Notes: generated by a model from the letters alone, not told the origin. 35,045 bases of DNA from an uncultured Steroidobacter sp. (GCF_937958065.1 NZ_CALFXI010000031.1:1-35045), one strand, 5' to 3'; counted from the first letter of the stretch, positions 24,180 through 31,898 are shown. A program made the numbers and translations.

Positions 24180-25088
24180 ATGACGCCCAGTGTTCCTTTT
24201 GCAGGTACTCCCATGCCAGTCGCCAGCACTTCCAGCTCCGGCACCGCTGCTGCAGCGACGTCCCCGGCCGCTCCGTCAAGCGTGTCGGTGGATTTCGTGT
24301 CCATGCTGGGGCAGCTCGCCGGTGCAGTTGCGCCGACCCCGGCGTCAACGGCCATCCAGACCGCTCTGCCTGTGACGAAGGATGCCGAGGAGCTCGATAC
24401 CGATCCCGAGTCGACCGACATGCTGGGCATGATGCCGCTGTCCTTGCCAGTGATGCCGACGGAAGTGACAGCCGATACCGATGCGCAGACCGCGATCCTG
24501 CTCGGCGTGGCCGCGGCTGCGCCGAAGGGTAAGGAGGCCGTTGCGCCCGAGGCGCAGCTGCTGACGGATTTGATCGAACCCGAGCAAACCTCCGCTCAAG
24601 GCAAGTTCGAGATTCCCCAGCTGCCGTCTAACGACAACGTATCACCATTGCGCCAGGCGGAGCCGGCGCATGCCCGCGCGGTGAATGTTCCTGTCGGCAG
24701 CCCGCAATGGGCCGATGAGATCGGCTCGCGCATGACCATGATGGTGGAGCAGGGCAAGCACACCGCTTCGCTGCGTTTGTCGCCCGAACATCTCGGCCCG
24801 CTCGAAGTGCGGATCACGATGAATGGCGATCAAGCGTCCGTGCAGTTCGGCGCTGCACACGTAGATACGCGCAACGCCCTCGAAAGCGCGTTGCCTCGCT
24901 TGCGTGAAATGTTCGCGTCGCAAGGCTTGTCGCTGGCGGATGCCAATGTTTCTCGCGAACCGCCCCGTCAGCAGCAGCATTCCACACCGCAATCTTCGCC
25001 TTCGCCGTCTGGTTTCGGCGGCGAGGAGGGCGTGACTTCCGTCTCGGCGGCCCAGGTCCGCCTCGGACTGCTCGACGCGTACGCCTGA
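24180..25088 (+). CDS. fliK: Flagellar hook-length control protein FliK
   Basis: FliK measures the hook and switches export from hook to filament proteins. The 302-residue product has a low-complexity, A/S/P/T-rich N-terminal half and the conserved Flg_hook C-terminal domain (about 180-265): QWADEIGSRMTMMVEQGKHT, ASLRLSPEHLGPLEVRITMN, then ALPRLREMFASQGLSLADAN. It is shorter than Salmonella (405) or Pseudomonas FliK (about 430), mainly in the N-terminal ruler part. The start is uncertain: ATG at 24180 lacks a clear ribosome site, and ATG at 24213 has AGG seven bases upstream. It is the last gene before the non-flagellar block and converges on the next gene with 2 bases between the stops. Confidence 0.9.
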   Translation: MTPSVPFAGTPMPVASTSSSGTAAAATSPAAPSSVSVDFVSMLGQLAGAVAPTPASTAIQTALPVTKDAEELDTDPESTDMLGMMPLSLPVMPTEVTADTDAQTAILLGVAAAAPKGKEAVAPEAQLLTDLIEPEQTSAQGKFEIPQLPSNDNVSPLRQAEPAHARAVNVPVGSPQWADEIGSRMTMMVEQGKHTASLRLSPEHLGPLEVRITMNGDQASVQFGAAHVDTRNALESALPRLREMFASQGLSLADANVSREPPRQQQHSTPQSSPSPSGFGGEEGVTSVSAAQVRLGLLDAYA

Positions 25089-25090
25089 GA

Positions 25091-25834
25091 TCAGCCTTTT
25101 TTCTTTCGCAGCCCGTCGTACATGGAGAACACCCACGGGCGCAGGGCAACCAGCAGTCCCATGCTGCGCTTGTCCTCGTCCGGCAGTCCGGAGTCGAGTG
25201 CGGCCAATTCGGCGAAGTCTCGGGCGAGCATCTCGGCCTTGCGCGTCAGGATCTTCGCTGAAGCTTCGGACAGCTCGGCCGAGGCAAAGCTGATCGATTC
25301 GTGACGACCGGTGAACTCGGCCTGCAGAAACTCCGTCTTTACCTGCTGCTCATACAGGCGTCGCACCGGTCCGTTGCTGCGCCAGGAAATCACATTCGAG
25401 GTGCGCAGCCGTACTTTCAGTTTGGGCTGCAATTCGATCAGTTTCGCGGCATCGAGCTTGATCAGCAGCCGCCGCAGTTCCCGTTCCGACAGGTCCAGCT
25501 CAGTCGCGATCGCCGTGCTTTCGCGTCCGTTGAGCAGCAGATGAAAGCAGGCGAGCAGGCGTGAGTCGCTGGCCAGCATCTGTTCCTGCTCGATCGTGAG
25601 CTGCTGACCGCCGGGCGTGGTTTGCTGAGCCGCCATCCTGGCGACTTCCATGATGCTCAAGCCCAGCGCTGCGCAGATCTGCTCCAGCCGCGCCAGCGAG
25701 AAGGTCTGCTCGGCGAAGATCCGTTTGATCGACGCCTCGCTCAGGCCGACCGCCGTGGCCAGTTCACGATACGTGGTGCCGCGTGCCTTCAGACTCCGTT
25801 TCAACACGGCAACGATCTGCGCGCACTCGCTCAT
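25091..25834 (-). CDS. XRE-family helix-turn-helix regulator
   Basis: A 247-residue putative transcription factor. Residues about 5-62 form an XRE/Cro-type helix-turn-helix (VLKRSLKARGTTYRELATAV, then GLSEASIKRIFAEQTFSLAR). The rest is a long C-terminal domain of unknown ligand, with a second possible winged-helix-like part around 100-140 (RESTAIATELDLSERELRRL). I use the ATG at 25834 (MSECAQIVAVL), as the frame continues upstream without recognisable content. The gene is divergent from the FAD oxidase gene, with a 130-base shared gap, so it may control that gene or itself. It is not a known flagellar gene. Confidence 0.8.
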   Translation of the reverse strand: MSECAQIVAVLKRSLKARGTTYRELATAVGLSEASIKRIFAEQTFSLARLEQICAALGLSIMEVARMAAQQTTPGGQQLTIEQEQMLASDSRLLACFHLLLNGRESTAIATELDLSERELRRLLIKLDAAKLIELQPKLKVRLRTSNVISWRSNGPVRRLYEQQVKTEFLQAEFTGRHESISFASAELSEASAKILTRKAEMLARDFAELAALDSGLPDEDKRSMGLLVALRPWVFSMYDGLRKKKG

Positions 25835-25964
25835 CGGGTGGGTTCTCAGTCCGGTGGGGTGAGGCCTAGGGTATTGAATTTCGCTACTTCCGCAAGGTCG
25901 GTTGCGACGTCCGAGCATCGCTCCGCACGCTTGCCGCACCCATGAGCTGCACCAAAGGGACGGC

Positions 25965-27404
25965 ATGAGCGCGCTGGCAACGTTTTCATCTGCACGGGAC
26001 GAGCACCGCGAGATCTGTAACGACAAACATTCCCACCTGAATTCGACCAGCGTGCTCGGGCGTATTACGCCGCGGTCGGTCGAGGACGTAGTCAGCGCTG
26101 TACGGCGGATCGCCCAGCGCGGCCAGAGTCTGAGCGTTGCGGGGTCGTGTCACGCGATGGGAGGACAGCAGTTTGCGACGGATGCGTGGCTGCTCGACAT
26201 GCGCTCGATGGACAGGGTGCTCGATTTCGACCGCGATCGTGGAGTCATCCACGCGCAGGCGGGCATCACGTGGCCGGACTTGATCCGACACTACGTGATC
26301 GCGCAGCGTGATGGAGCAAGTGCGTGGGGCATTCGCCAGAAACAAACGGGGGCGGATCGCCTGACGCTTGGTGGTGCCGTCGCGGCAAACATTCATGGAC
26401 GAGGTCTCGCCTATGGGCCCTTCGTCGAGGACATCGAATCTCTCTCGGTGGTACTCGCCGACGGCTCGATCGTCGAGTGCAGCCGCGCGCGCAACTACGA
26501 CTTGTTTCGTCTGGTGGTCGGCGGCTATGGACTCTTCGGCGTCGTCGCGTCGGTGAAATTGCGTTTGGTACCACGGCAGAAGGTAGCGCGTGTCGTCGAA
26601 CTCGCACGAGTGGAGCAGATCATGGAGCGCTTCGAGCAGCGGATCGATGCCGGTTATCTCTACGGCGACTTTCAATTCTCGAGCGCGCCGGAGGATCGCG
26701 GCTTCCTGTCTCGCGGCGTCTTTTCGTGTTATCGGCCGGTGGATCCCGAGACCCCGATTCCACCCGGCCAAATCCGGTTGTCGCCGGCCGACTGGCGCCG
26801 GCTGCTATATCTCGCTCACCGCAACAAGCTGCAGGCGTTCAACGAGTTCGCGGACTTCTACCTGCAATCCTCGGGGCAGATCTACTGGAGCGATACGCAT
26901 CAGTTGAGCGTGTACCTCGACGACTATCACGGCAAGCTCGATCAGGTGCTGCAGCCTCAGGTCGCTGGCTCGGAAATGATCACGGAGTTGTATGTCCCGA
27001 GGGCGCGACTGGCGGCTTTCATGGCGGACGTGCGTCGGGATTTCCTCAGGCATCGGGTCGATTTCATCTACGGCACGGTGCGCCTGATCGAGCCGGACAC
27101 GGAAACGTTCATCGCGTGGGCACGAGAGCGCTTTGCCTGTGTGATCTTCAATCTGCACGTGGATCACGACGCGCGTGGCCTGGCCAACGCGGCGGAGGCA
27201 TTCCGCCGCTTGATCGATATGGCCATCCACCACGAGGGCAGTTATTTCCTCACCTACCACCGTCATGCCACGTCCGCTCAGCTGCGGACGTGCTATCCGG
27301 TGTTCGAGCGATTCCTGGCGGCCAAGAAGCGTTTCGATCCGCGGGAGGTGTTCCAAAGCGATTGGTATCGGCACTACCGTGACGCGCTCGCGGAGGCTCG
27401 ATGA
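25965..27404 (+). CDS. FAD-binding (PCMH-type) oxidoreductase
   Basis: A 479-residue flavoenzyme of the VAO/FAD_binding_4 family. The FAD domain spans about 30-205: PRSVEDVVSAVRRIAQRGQS, VAGSCHAMGGQQF (59-70), LTLGGAVAANIHGRG (134-148) and GPFVEDIESLSVVLADGSIV. H63 lies where sugar-lactone oxidases of this family carry covalent flavin, but covalent binding is only a guess. The C-terminal half is a substrate domain of unknown preference, ending ERFLAAKKRFDPREVFQSDW. AAAGGGA before 25965 supports the start. The substrate is unknown; the neighbouring isomerase gene and the divergent regulator suggest a small catabolic unit. Confidence 0.8.
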   Translation: MSALATFSSARDEHREICNDKHSHLNSTSVLGRITPRSVEDVVSAVRRIAQRGQSLSVAGSCHAMGGQQFATDAWLLDMRSMDRVLDFDRDRGVIHAQAGITWPDLIRHYVIAQRDGASAWGIRQKQTGADRLTLGGAVAANIHGRGLAYGPFVEDIESLSVVLADGSIVECSRARNYDLFRLVVGGYGLFGVVASVKLRLVPRQKVARVVELARVEQIMERFEQRIDAGYLYGDFQFSSAPEDRGFLSRGVFSCYRPVDPETPIPPGQIRLSPADWRRLLYLAHRNKLQAFNEFADFYLQSSGQIYWSDTHQLSVYLDDYHGKLDQVLQPQVAGSEMITELYVPRARLAAFMADVRRDFLRHRVDFIYGTVRLIEPDTETFIAWARERFACVIFNLHVDHDARGLANAAEAFRRLIDMAIHHEGSYFLTYHRHATSAQLRTCYPVFERFLAAKKRFDPREVFQSDWYRHYRDALAEAR

Positions 27405-27465
27405 AGCCGGACGCAGCCGGACTCCGGTCGGTTAACATGGCTGCGTGTTCAACAGAGGCTGAAGC

Positions 27466-28053
27466 ATGCAGATCGAGTTCTGGTTCGAGTTTGCCAGCAC
27501 GTATTCGTATCCGGCGGCGATGCGCATCGAAGCGCTCGCTGCCAGTCGGGGGGTGCAGGTGGCGTGGCGGCCGTTCCTGTTGGGGCCGATCTTCAATCAA
27601 CAGGGCTGGAACGATTCGCCGTTCAATATCTACCCGGTGAAGGGGCGCTACATGTGGCGCGACATGGAGCGGATCTGCGAAGGGCTCGGCCTGCCGTTGC
27701 GCCGCCCCAGTGTGTTCCCGCGCAATGGCTTGCTCGCCGCCCGAGTGATCTGCGCACATGCAGAAGCAGCGTGGGTGCCGGATTTCGTGCGGGCGATCTA
27801 TCGCGCGAACTTCGTCGATGACGCGGAGATTTCCAATCCTGCCGTCGTCGGGAAGTGCCTGAGCGAGCTGGGTCAGGATGCCACGACCATTCTGGCAGCG
27901 GCGCAATCGCAGGCGGCCAAGGACAAGTTGAAGGCGCAGACGGCCGAGGCGATGGAACGCGGCATTTTCGGCGCGCCCACCTTCCTGGTCGGAAACGAAT
28001 TGTTCTGGGGCAACGATCGCCTGGAGGATGCGATTGCATGGGCCTTGCGCTGA
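27466..28053 (+). CDS. DsbA-fold 2-hydroxychromene-2-carboxylate isomerase-like protein
   Basis: A 195-residue protein of the DsbA-like/GST-kappa fold. The start EFWFEFASTYSYPAAMRIEA is the thioredoxin strand-helix with a serine in place of the CxxC cysteine pair, as in 2-hydroxychromene-2-carboxylate isomerases of naphthalene breakdown. The C-terminal motif FGAPTFLVGNELFWGNDRLE is diagnostic of the family; the middle (WRPFLLGPIFNQQGW) is also typical. No naphthalene pathway genes are nearby, so the true substrate may be different, and glutathione dependence is inferred only. It lies 61 bases after the FAD oxidase gene and may be co-transcribed. Confidence 0.88.
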   Translation: MQIEFWFEFASTYSYPAAMRIEALAASRGVQVAWRPFLLGPIFNQQGWNDSPFNIYPVKGRYMWRDMERICEGLGLPLRRPSVFPRNGLLAARVICAHAEAAWVPDFVRAIYRANFVDDAEISNPAVVGKCLSELGQDATTILAAAQSQAAKDKLKAQTAEAMERGIFGAPTFLVGNELFWGNDRLEDAIAWALR

Positions 28054-28058
28054 TTTGA

Positions 28059-28071
28059 ATTGTCAGACAAT
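28059..28071. promoter_or_regulatory. GntR/FadR-type operator candidate before the GH43 gene
   Basis: ATTGTC-A-GACAAT is a perfect 13-bp palindrome and contains TTGTCAGACAA, which fits the TNGTNNNACNA pattern of many FadR-subfamily GntR regulators. It overlaps the A/T-rich stretch ATATAAAT (28070-28077), a likely -10 region, so binding would repress. It sits 52 bases before the GH43 start. The regulator is not in the window. The nearby GCCGATAC at 28085 has no matching -35, so I do not call a FliA promoter. Confidence 0.5.
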
Positions 28072-28123
28072 ATAAATCCCGTCGGCCGATACGGATCAGT
28101 CACTCATCCAACGGGAGATTCCA

Positions 28124-29515
28124 ATGACGGAACTGCACGGCCGGATACCTTTGCTCCGCTTCCTGGCGTCGATCCTGTTCCTGGTCAGCTCGCTGCTGCT
28201 GTTCAACCAGGCGACGCATGCACAGTCGGCGCCGAGTCACGACCCCTCGCGCATCGTTCGCAATGTCGACGGGCGCTATTGGATATTCACCACCGGCGAC
28301 GGCGTCTGGGCGATGTCCTCGAGCAATGCCAATTTCACCGACTGGCGGGTCGAGTCGCCGGTGTTTCCGATCGGCACCTGGCCCAGTTGGATCAACAACT
28401 ATGTGAGCGGATTCAACGGCTTCTTCTGGGCGCCGGATGTCATCAACGTCAACGGCCAGTATCGCCTGTACTACTCGTGCGCCGGCCAGGGAGCGCCGGC
28501 CGCGATCGGGCTGGCGACCGCGACGAACCTGGCGGGGCCGTGGACCGATCAGGGACTGGTGGTGGCAGGGAACAATGCCATCGATCCGGCGCCGCTGGTC
28601 GACGGCGGCAATCATTGGCTGACGTGGGGCAACTGGCAGACTGGCATCGATCTGCTGCAGTTGAATCCATCGAACGGCAAGCCGCTCAATTCCAGTCGCT
28701 GGGACCTGGTGCCAGGGCAGGTGGAGGCGCCGTATCTGCACAAGAACGGCAGTTATTACTATCTGTTCTTCCAGCGCGGCCTGTGTTGTAACGGCGTGAA
28801 CAGCACGTACTACACCGTCGTCGGCCGCTCGACCAGCATCACCGGCCCGTATCTCGACAAGACCGGCGCGAGCGTGTTGAACGGCGGCGGCACGGTGTTT
28901 CTGCCCAATCGCGATGGTCGATACATCGGGCCGGGCCACGTCGGCATCGGCGAAGGCAAGCTCACGTATCACTTCTACGATGGCAACGACAACGGCGCGG
29001 CCAAGCTGAGAGTCACGACGGTGAGCTTCAGCAATGGCTGGCCGGTGGCGGCGGGGGTGAACTTGCCGTCCCAAGGCGGCGCGCTCGCCAATGGCACGTA
29101 TCGAATCCGCAATCGCGCCACCGGCAAGTATCTGGACAATCTCGGCGCAACCGGCGATGGCGCCGATGTCGCGCAATGGGCCTCCAGCAACAGCCCCAAT
29201 CAGCGCTGGGTTGTTACCACTTCCGGCGGTTATTCGAGATTGCGAGCGGTCACGGGCGGAAAGTATCTGGACAGCGTGAATCGCACGGCGGACGGTTCGG
29301 CGGTCGGTCAATGGACCGACAGCCCCAGCTTCAACCAGCAGTGGACGCTGGTCGCCGTGGACTCGTACTACAAGATCGTCAATCGTGCCAACGGCAAGGC
29401 CGTGGACACCGGCGGGCAGACGGGCGACGGCGCCGTGATGCAGTTCTGGTACGACAACATCAGCTTCAACCAGCAGTGGACCTTCGAGTACGTCAGCTCG
29501 GCGACCAGTCCGTAG
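28124..29515 (+). CDS. Secreted GH43-type arabinanase-like glycosidase with ricin-B-type module
   Basis: A 463-residue exported enzyme. Residues 1-33 form a signal peptide (cleavage after ATHA). The five-bladed GH43 domain spans about 36-312; the catalytic triad is visible as D40 in SHDPS (base), D154 in AIDPAP (pKa modulator) and E201 in GQVEAPYL (acid). The HDPS and FWAPDV motifs are typical of endo-1,5-arabinanases. Residues about 320-458 form a beta-trefoil with three QxW repeats (QRW 360, QQW 405, QQW 450), a carbohydrate-binding module of the CBM13/ricin type. Likely role: degradation of plant arabinan; exact linkage is not provable from sequence. A GntR-like operator lies upstream. Confidence 0.85.
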   Translation: MTELHGRIPLLRFLASILFLVSSLLLFNQATHAQSAPSHDPSRIVRNVDGRYWIFTTGDGVWAMSSSNANFTDWRVESPVFPIGTWPSWINNYVSGFNGFFWAPDVINVNGQYRLYYSCAGQGAPAAIGLATATNLAGPWTDQGLVVAGNNAIDPAPLVDGGNHWLTWGNWQTGIDLLQLNPSNGKPLNSSRWDLVPGQVEAPYLHKNGSYYYLFFQRGLCCNGVNSTYYTVVGRSTSITGPYLDKTGASVLNGGGTVFLPNRDGRYIGPGHVGIGEGKLTYHFYDGNDNGAAKLRVTTVSFSNGWPVAAGVNLPSQGGALANGTYRIRNRATGKYLDNLGATGDGADVAQWASSNSPNQRWVVTTSGGYSRLRAVTGGKYLDSVNRTADGSAVGQWTDSPSFNQQWTLVAVDSYYKIVNRANGKAVDTGGQTGDGAVMQFWYDNISFNQQWTFEYVSSATSP

Positions 29516-29518
29516 CGC

Positions 29519-30640
29519 TCATTTGCCGGGCATGGCCGGGCTCGTCCCGGCCATGCCCGCGGCGTGCTCTCTGATGCGAGTGTCTCGAGCCAATACTGCT
29601 GCTGCGGCGGCCCGCAGCTGATCCGCAGGCACGTCCGACAGATCATCTCGGACGGGTGTCGAGCCGTGCGCGGACAAGTGAGCCTGCAGATCGCGTAGCA
29701 CTCGTTTGTTTGCAAACAGGTGCGGCGCCTGCTCGTCATCGCCTTGATCGCGATTGAACTTGCCCAGCAGGAAGCGCAGCGAGTCCCGGGCCATCCACAG
29801 CTCGGTGAGTTTCGCGCGATATTCCAGTTCCCAGGGCGCCAGGCTCGGGAATTGCCGGAGATCCGCGAAGTGCTGGGTTTCGTGACCAAGCAAGCTGGCG
29901 CGGAATGCCTCGCTGTCCAACCCCTGCGGAAACGCCGGGCCGACGGCATATAAACGTTCGTCGGTGGCCCAGCCGCCATTCGAGCTGCGCTCGCAGCGGG
30001 CGTAGGAGCTCCATCCGCGGGTCACGAAGTCATCCAGGACTTCGACTTGCACCGGATAGGTGCGCTCGGGCAGCTCGACTTCGTGCAGCGAAGAGACCTG
30101 TTTGCGCCAGACCATCAACTCGCGCAGCGGCGGAGTATTTCCCAGCTGCGAATAGTAGCCTCGCGCGCGCAGCTCGCCGGCGACGCGCTCATCCAGCTCG
30201 TCCCAATCCTCGATCACGGTCGACTCGCCCAGCGCACTACTGAGGTCGCGCTGCAGCTCGCGACTGTATCTGTCGCGCTCCGGTGGCGACATGAGAGAGT
30301 GCCACCAATAGGTTTGGTACAGGCCAAGCACCTCGCTCACGAATGGATCGCCCACATCCGGCCGTGCAGGAGGCGCGGCGTTGGTGCCGAAGCGCTGAAG
30401 CATGCACTGACGGTAGGTGATGTCCTTGCCGGCGAAGTTGTTCGGCGGCACGGCTCGCAGATGGGAGGCGGCGAGCCTGGCGTTTCCCTGCAGAGCGGCC
30501 TTCGTGGATTGACCGATTGCAGCCTCGCCCGCGGCAGTGCTGGCGCCGCGGGTTTCGCCTGCCGAGCAACTGGTAATGCTCAGCCATCCGCAAGCGAATA
30601 GAATTGCGCCAGCCGCGCCCGCTCCGAATTGCTGAAACAT
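29519..30640 (-). CDS. Putative zincin-like lipoprotein
   Basis: A 373-residue protein of unknown function. The N-terminus has a hydrophobic stretch and lipobox ITSC with cysteine 25, so it is probably a lipoprotein in the periplasm. GHETQHFADL holds an HExxH zinc-binding motif (H253, E254, H257), and ELEYRAKLTE, 14 residues further on, could supply a third glutamate ligand, as in gluzincins. The rest is mainly helical with no family I recognise. GAGGA at the proper distance supports the start. The C-terminal tail (AAGMAGTSPAMPGK) is encoded by a 14-bp palindrome and may be a late addition. It converges on the GH43 gene with 3 bases between them. Confidence 0.7.
   Translation of the reverse strand: MFQQFGAGAAGAILFACGWLSITSCSAGETRGASTAAGEAAIGQSTKAALQGNARLAASHLRAVPPNNFAGKDITYRQCMLQRFGTNAAPPARPDVGDPFVSEVLGLYQTYWWHSLMSPPERDRYSRELQRDLSSALGESTVIEDWDELDERVAGELRARGYYSQLGNTPPLRELMVWRKQVSSLHEVELPERTYPVQVEVLDDFVTRGWSSYARCERSSNGGWATDERLYAVGPAFPQGLDSEAFRASLLGHETQHFADLRQFPSLAPWELEYRAKLTELWMARDSLRFLLGKFNRDQGDDEQAPHLFANKRVLRDLQAHLSAHGSTPVRDDLSDVPADQLRAAAAAVLARDTRIREHAAGMAGTSPAMPGK
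29527..29559. repeat. 14-bp perfect inverted repeat at the 3' end of the lipoprotein gene
   Basis: CGGGCATGGCCGGG and CCCGGCCATGCCCG pair perfectly around a 5-base loop (CTCGT). The element lies inside the last codons of the minus-strand gene and just after the stop of the convergent GH43 gene, so it may act as a two-way terminator. No T run follows on either strand. Its GC-rich, symmetric make-up resembles dispersed palindromic elements known from many proteobacteria. Confidence 0.65.
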
Positions 30641-30757
30641 CGCGTCCTCGACGGAAGATGCCCTGTCTGGCGTTTCGACGCGAGCGGCGGGCCGAAGGGT
30701 TACACGACGGATTCAATGAGCAACGGCTGCGATAACGCGCTGCCGTGAGGTGAGAAA

Positions 30758-31141
30758 TTGAAACACATGCTGCTGGTCGCGCTCGGCGGTGCCATCGGTT
30801 CGATGGCGCGGTTCAAGCTGTCGGGCTGGGTATTGCATGCGACGCCGAACTGGCGCTTTCCCGCCGGCACGCTCGCGGTCAACGTGATCGGCTGTTTCAT
30901 CGCCGGACTGCTGGCCGGCATGGCAGTGAAGCAGGATGTGTTCACACCGGAAGCGCGCCTCCTGCTGTTCACCGGACTGCTCGGCGGATTCACTACTTTC
31001 TCGGCGTTCGGACTGGAGACGCTGCTGCTGTTGAAGCGGGGCGAGGCGGGCGTGGCGCTGGCCAACGTGGTCGTGAGCATCGTGGTTGGCTTGCTGGTCG
31101 CATGGCTGGGTTATGGGGTCACGGCTCGGGGCGTGACCTGA
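30758..31141 (+). CDS. crcB: Fluoride channel/exporter CrcB (Fluc)
   Basis: CrcB exports fluoride through a dual-topology dimer and protects the cell. The 127-residue product has four hydrophobic segments and the family signatures LVALGGAIGSMARFKLSGW, FPAGTLAVNVIGCFIAGLL (with the conserved asparagine) and TGLLGGFTTFSAFGLETLLL (with the central FTTFS phenylalanines). The TTG start at 30758 has a strong GAGGTGA six bases upstream; ATG at 30767 would be too far from it. No fluoride riboswitch is recognisable in the 117 bases upstream. It lies nine bases before the acetyltransferase gene and probably shares its transcript. Confidence 0.93.
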   Translation: MKHMLLVALGGAIGSMARFKLSGWVLHATPNWRFPAGTLAVNVIGCFIAGLLAGMAVKQDVFTPEARLLLFTGLLGGFTTFSAFGLETLLLLKRGEAGVALANVVVSIVVGLLVAWLGYGVTARGVT

Positions 31142-31150
31142 GGACAGACG

Positions 31151-31672
31151 ATGAAGTTCGTGACGTGCACGCTGGCCACCCATGGCGCAGCGATTCTGGA
31201 CATCCTCAACGAGCAGATCCGCACTTCGACCGCGGTGTACGAGTATGTGGAGCGCACGCCGCAGAGCATGGTCGCCTGGTTCAAGGCCAAGGAGGCCAGG
31301 AACTACCCGGTCATCGGTGTGGAGGACGAGAGCGGCACGCTGATGGGATTCGCCACGTACGGTGTGTTCCGCGAACGTCCGGCATACAAGTACACCGTCG
31401 AGCACTCGGTGTACGTACATCAGGACCACCGAGGCAAGGGTCTCGGTCTGGCGTTGATGGAACGCCTGATAGAAGCGGCTCGTGCGCAGGATCTGCACGT
31501 GATGGTGGGCGGCATCGATGCCACCAATGCGGGCAGCATTGCCATGCATGAGAAGCTCGGCTTCGTGCACGCCGGGACGATCCGCGAATCGGGGTTCAAG
31601 TTCGGCACCTGGCTCGATCTGGCGTTCTATCAGCTGACCTTGCAGACGCCGCTGCATCCGACCGACGGCTGA
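31151..31672 (+). CDS. GNAT N-acetyltransferase (phosphinothricin/MnaT type)
   Basis: A 173-residue acetyl-CoA-dependent acetyltransferase. The sequence follows the MnaT/phosphinothricin acetyltransferase family: YPVIGVEDESGTLMGFATYG, VEHSVYVHQDHRGKGLGLAL with the acetyl-CoA-binding R-G-K-G-L-G loop, then HVMVGGIDATNAGSIAMHEK and GTWLDLAFYQL. Family members acetylate L-methionine sulfoximine or sulfone and phosphinothricin; the exact substrate here is inferred. It follows crcB by nine bases and is the last non-flagellar gene before fliL. Confidence 0.9.
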   Translation: MKFVTCTLATHGAAILDILNEQIRTSTAVYEYVERTPQSMVAWFKAKEARNYPVIGVEDESGTLMGFATYGVFRERPAYKYTVEHSVYVHQDHRGKGLGLALMERLIEAARAQDLHVMVGGIDATNAGSIAMHEKLGFVHAGTIRESGFKFGTWLDLAFYQLTLQTPLHPTDG

Positions 31673-31845
31673 AGCCGCGTCCAGCCTTTGACGCTGGCTC
31701 GAAGCGCACCGACGCGCACTTGAGCAGCACGTCACAATTGCCCGCGCCAAGATTCCGTCGCGGCTTTGCGATGTGTCGCAGTTCACACTGTAGATTTCGC
31801 GTATTTCCGTTCTGAATTAACGACTTGCGTGCGCGCCGGGCAGCG

Positions 31846-31861
31846 TGGCACGTCGCTTGCT
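31846..31861 (+). promoter_or_regulatory. Sigma-54 promoter of fliL
   Basis: TGGCACGTCGCTTGCT shows GG at 31847-31848, ten bases, then GC at 31859-31860, with both consensus halves complete. Transcription should begin near 31872, about 27 bases before the ATG at 31899. A separate promoter here explains how fliL-fliP can be transcribed although seven unrelated genes divide them from fliK. A half-site CGGCAAA lies downstream at 31940-31946; it is weak evidence for an enhancer. I saw no full palindrome upstream. Confidence 0.85.
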
Positions 31862-31898
31862 CTTACTGGCCGGCGACGAAGTCTTCGAGGAATGCGCG

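Noticed and set aside
25083..25105. Intrinsic terminator between fliK and the convergent XRE gene (T run at 25097-25102)
   Set aside because: Only a 4-bp stem (CTGA-GA-TCAG) precedes the T run, which also lies inside the minus-strand coding sequence.
28085..28092. GCCGATAC upstream of the GH43 gene as a possible FliA -10 box
   Set aside because: No match to the -35 box at the needed distance, and the gene has no flagellar role.
30641..30757. Fluoride riboswitch before crcB
   Set aside because: The 117-base leader shows none of the conserved start or pseudoknot sequences of the crcB motif that I know; a covariance-model search would decide.
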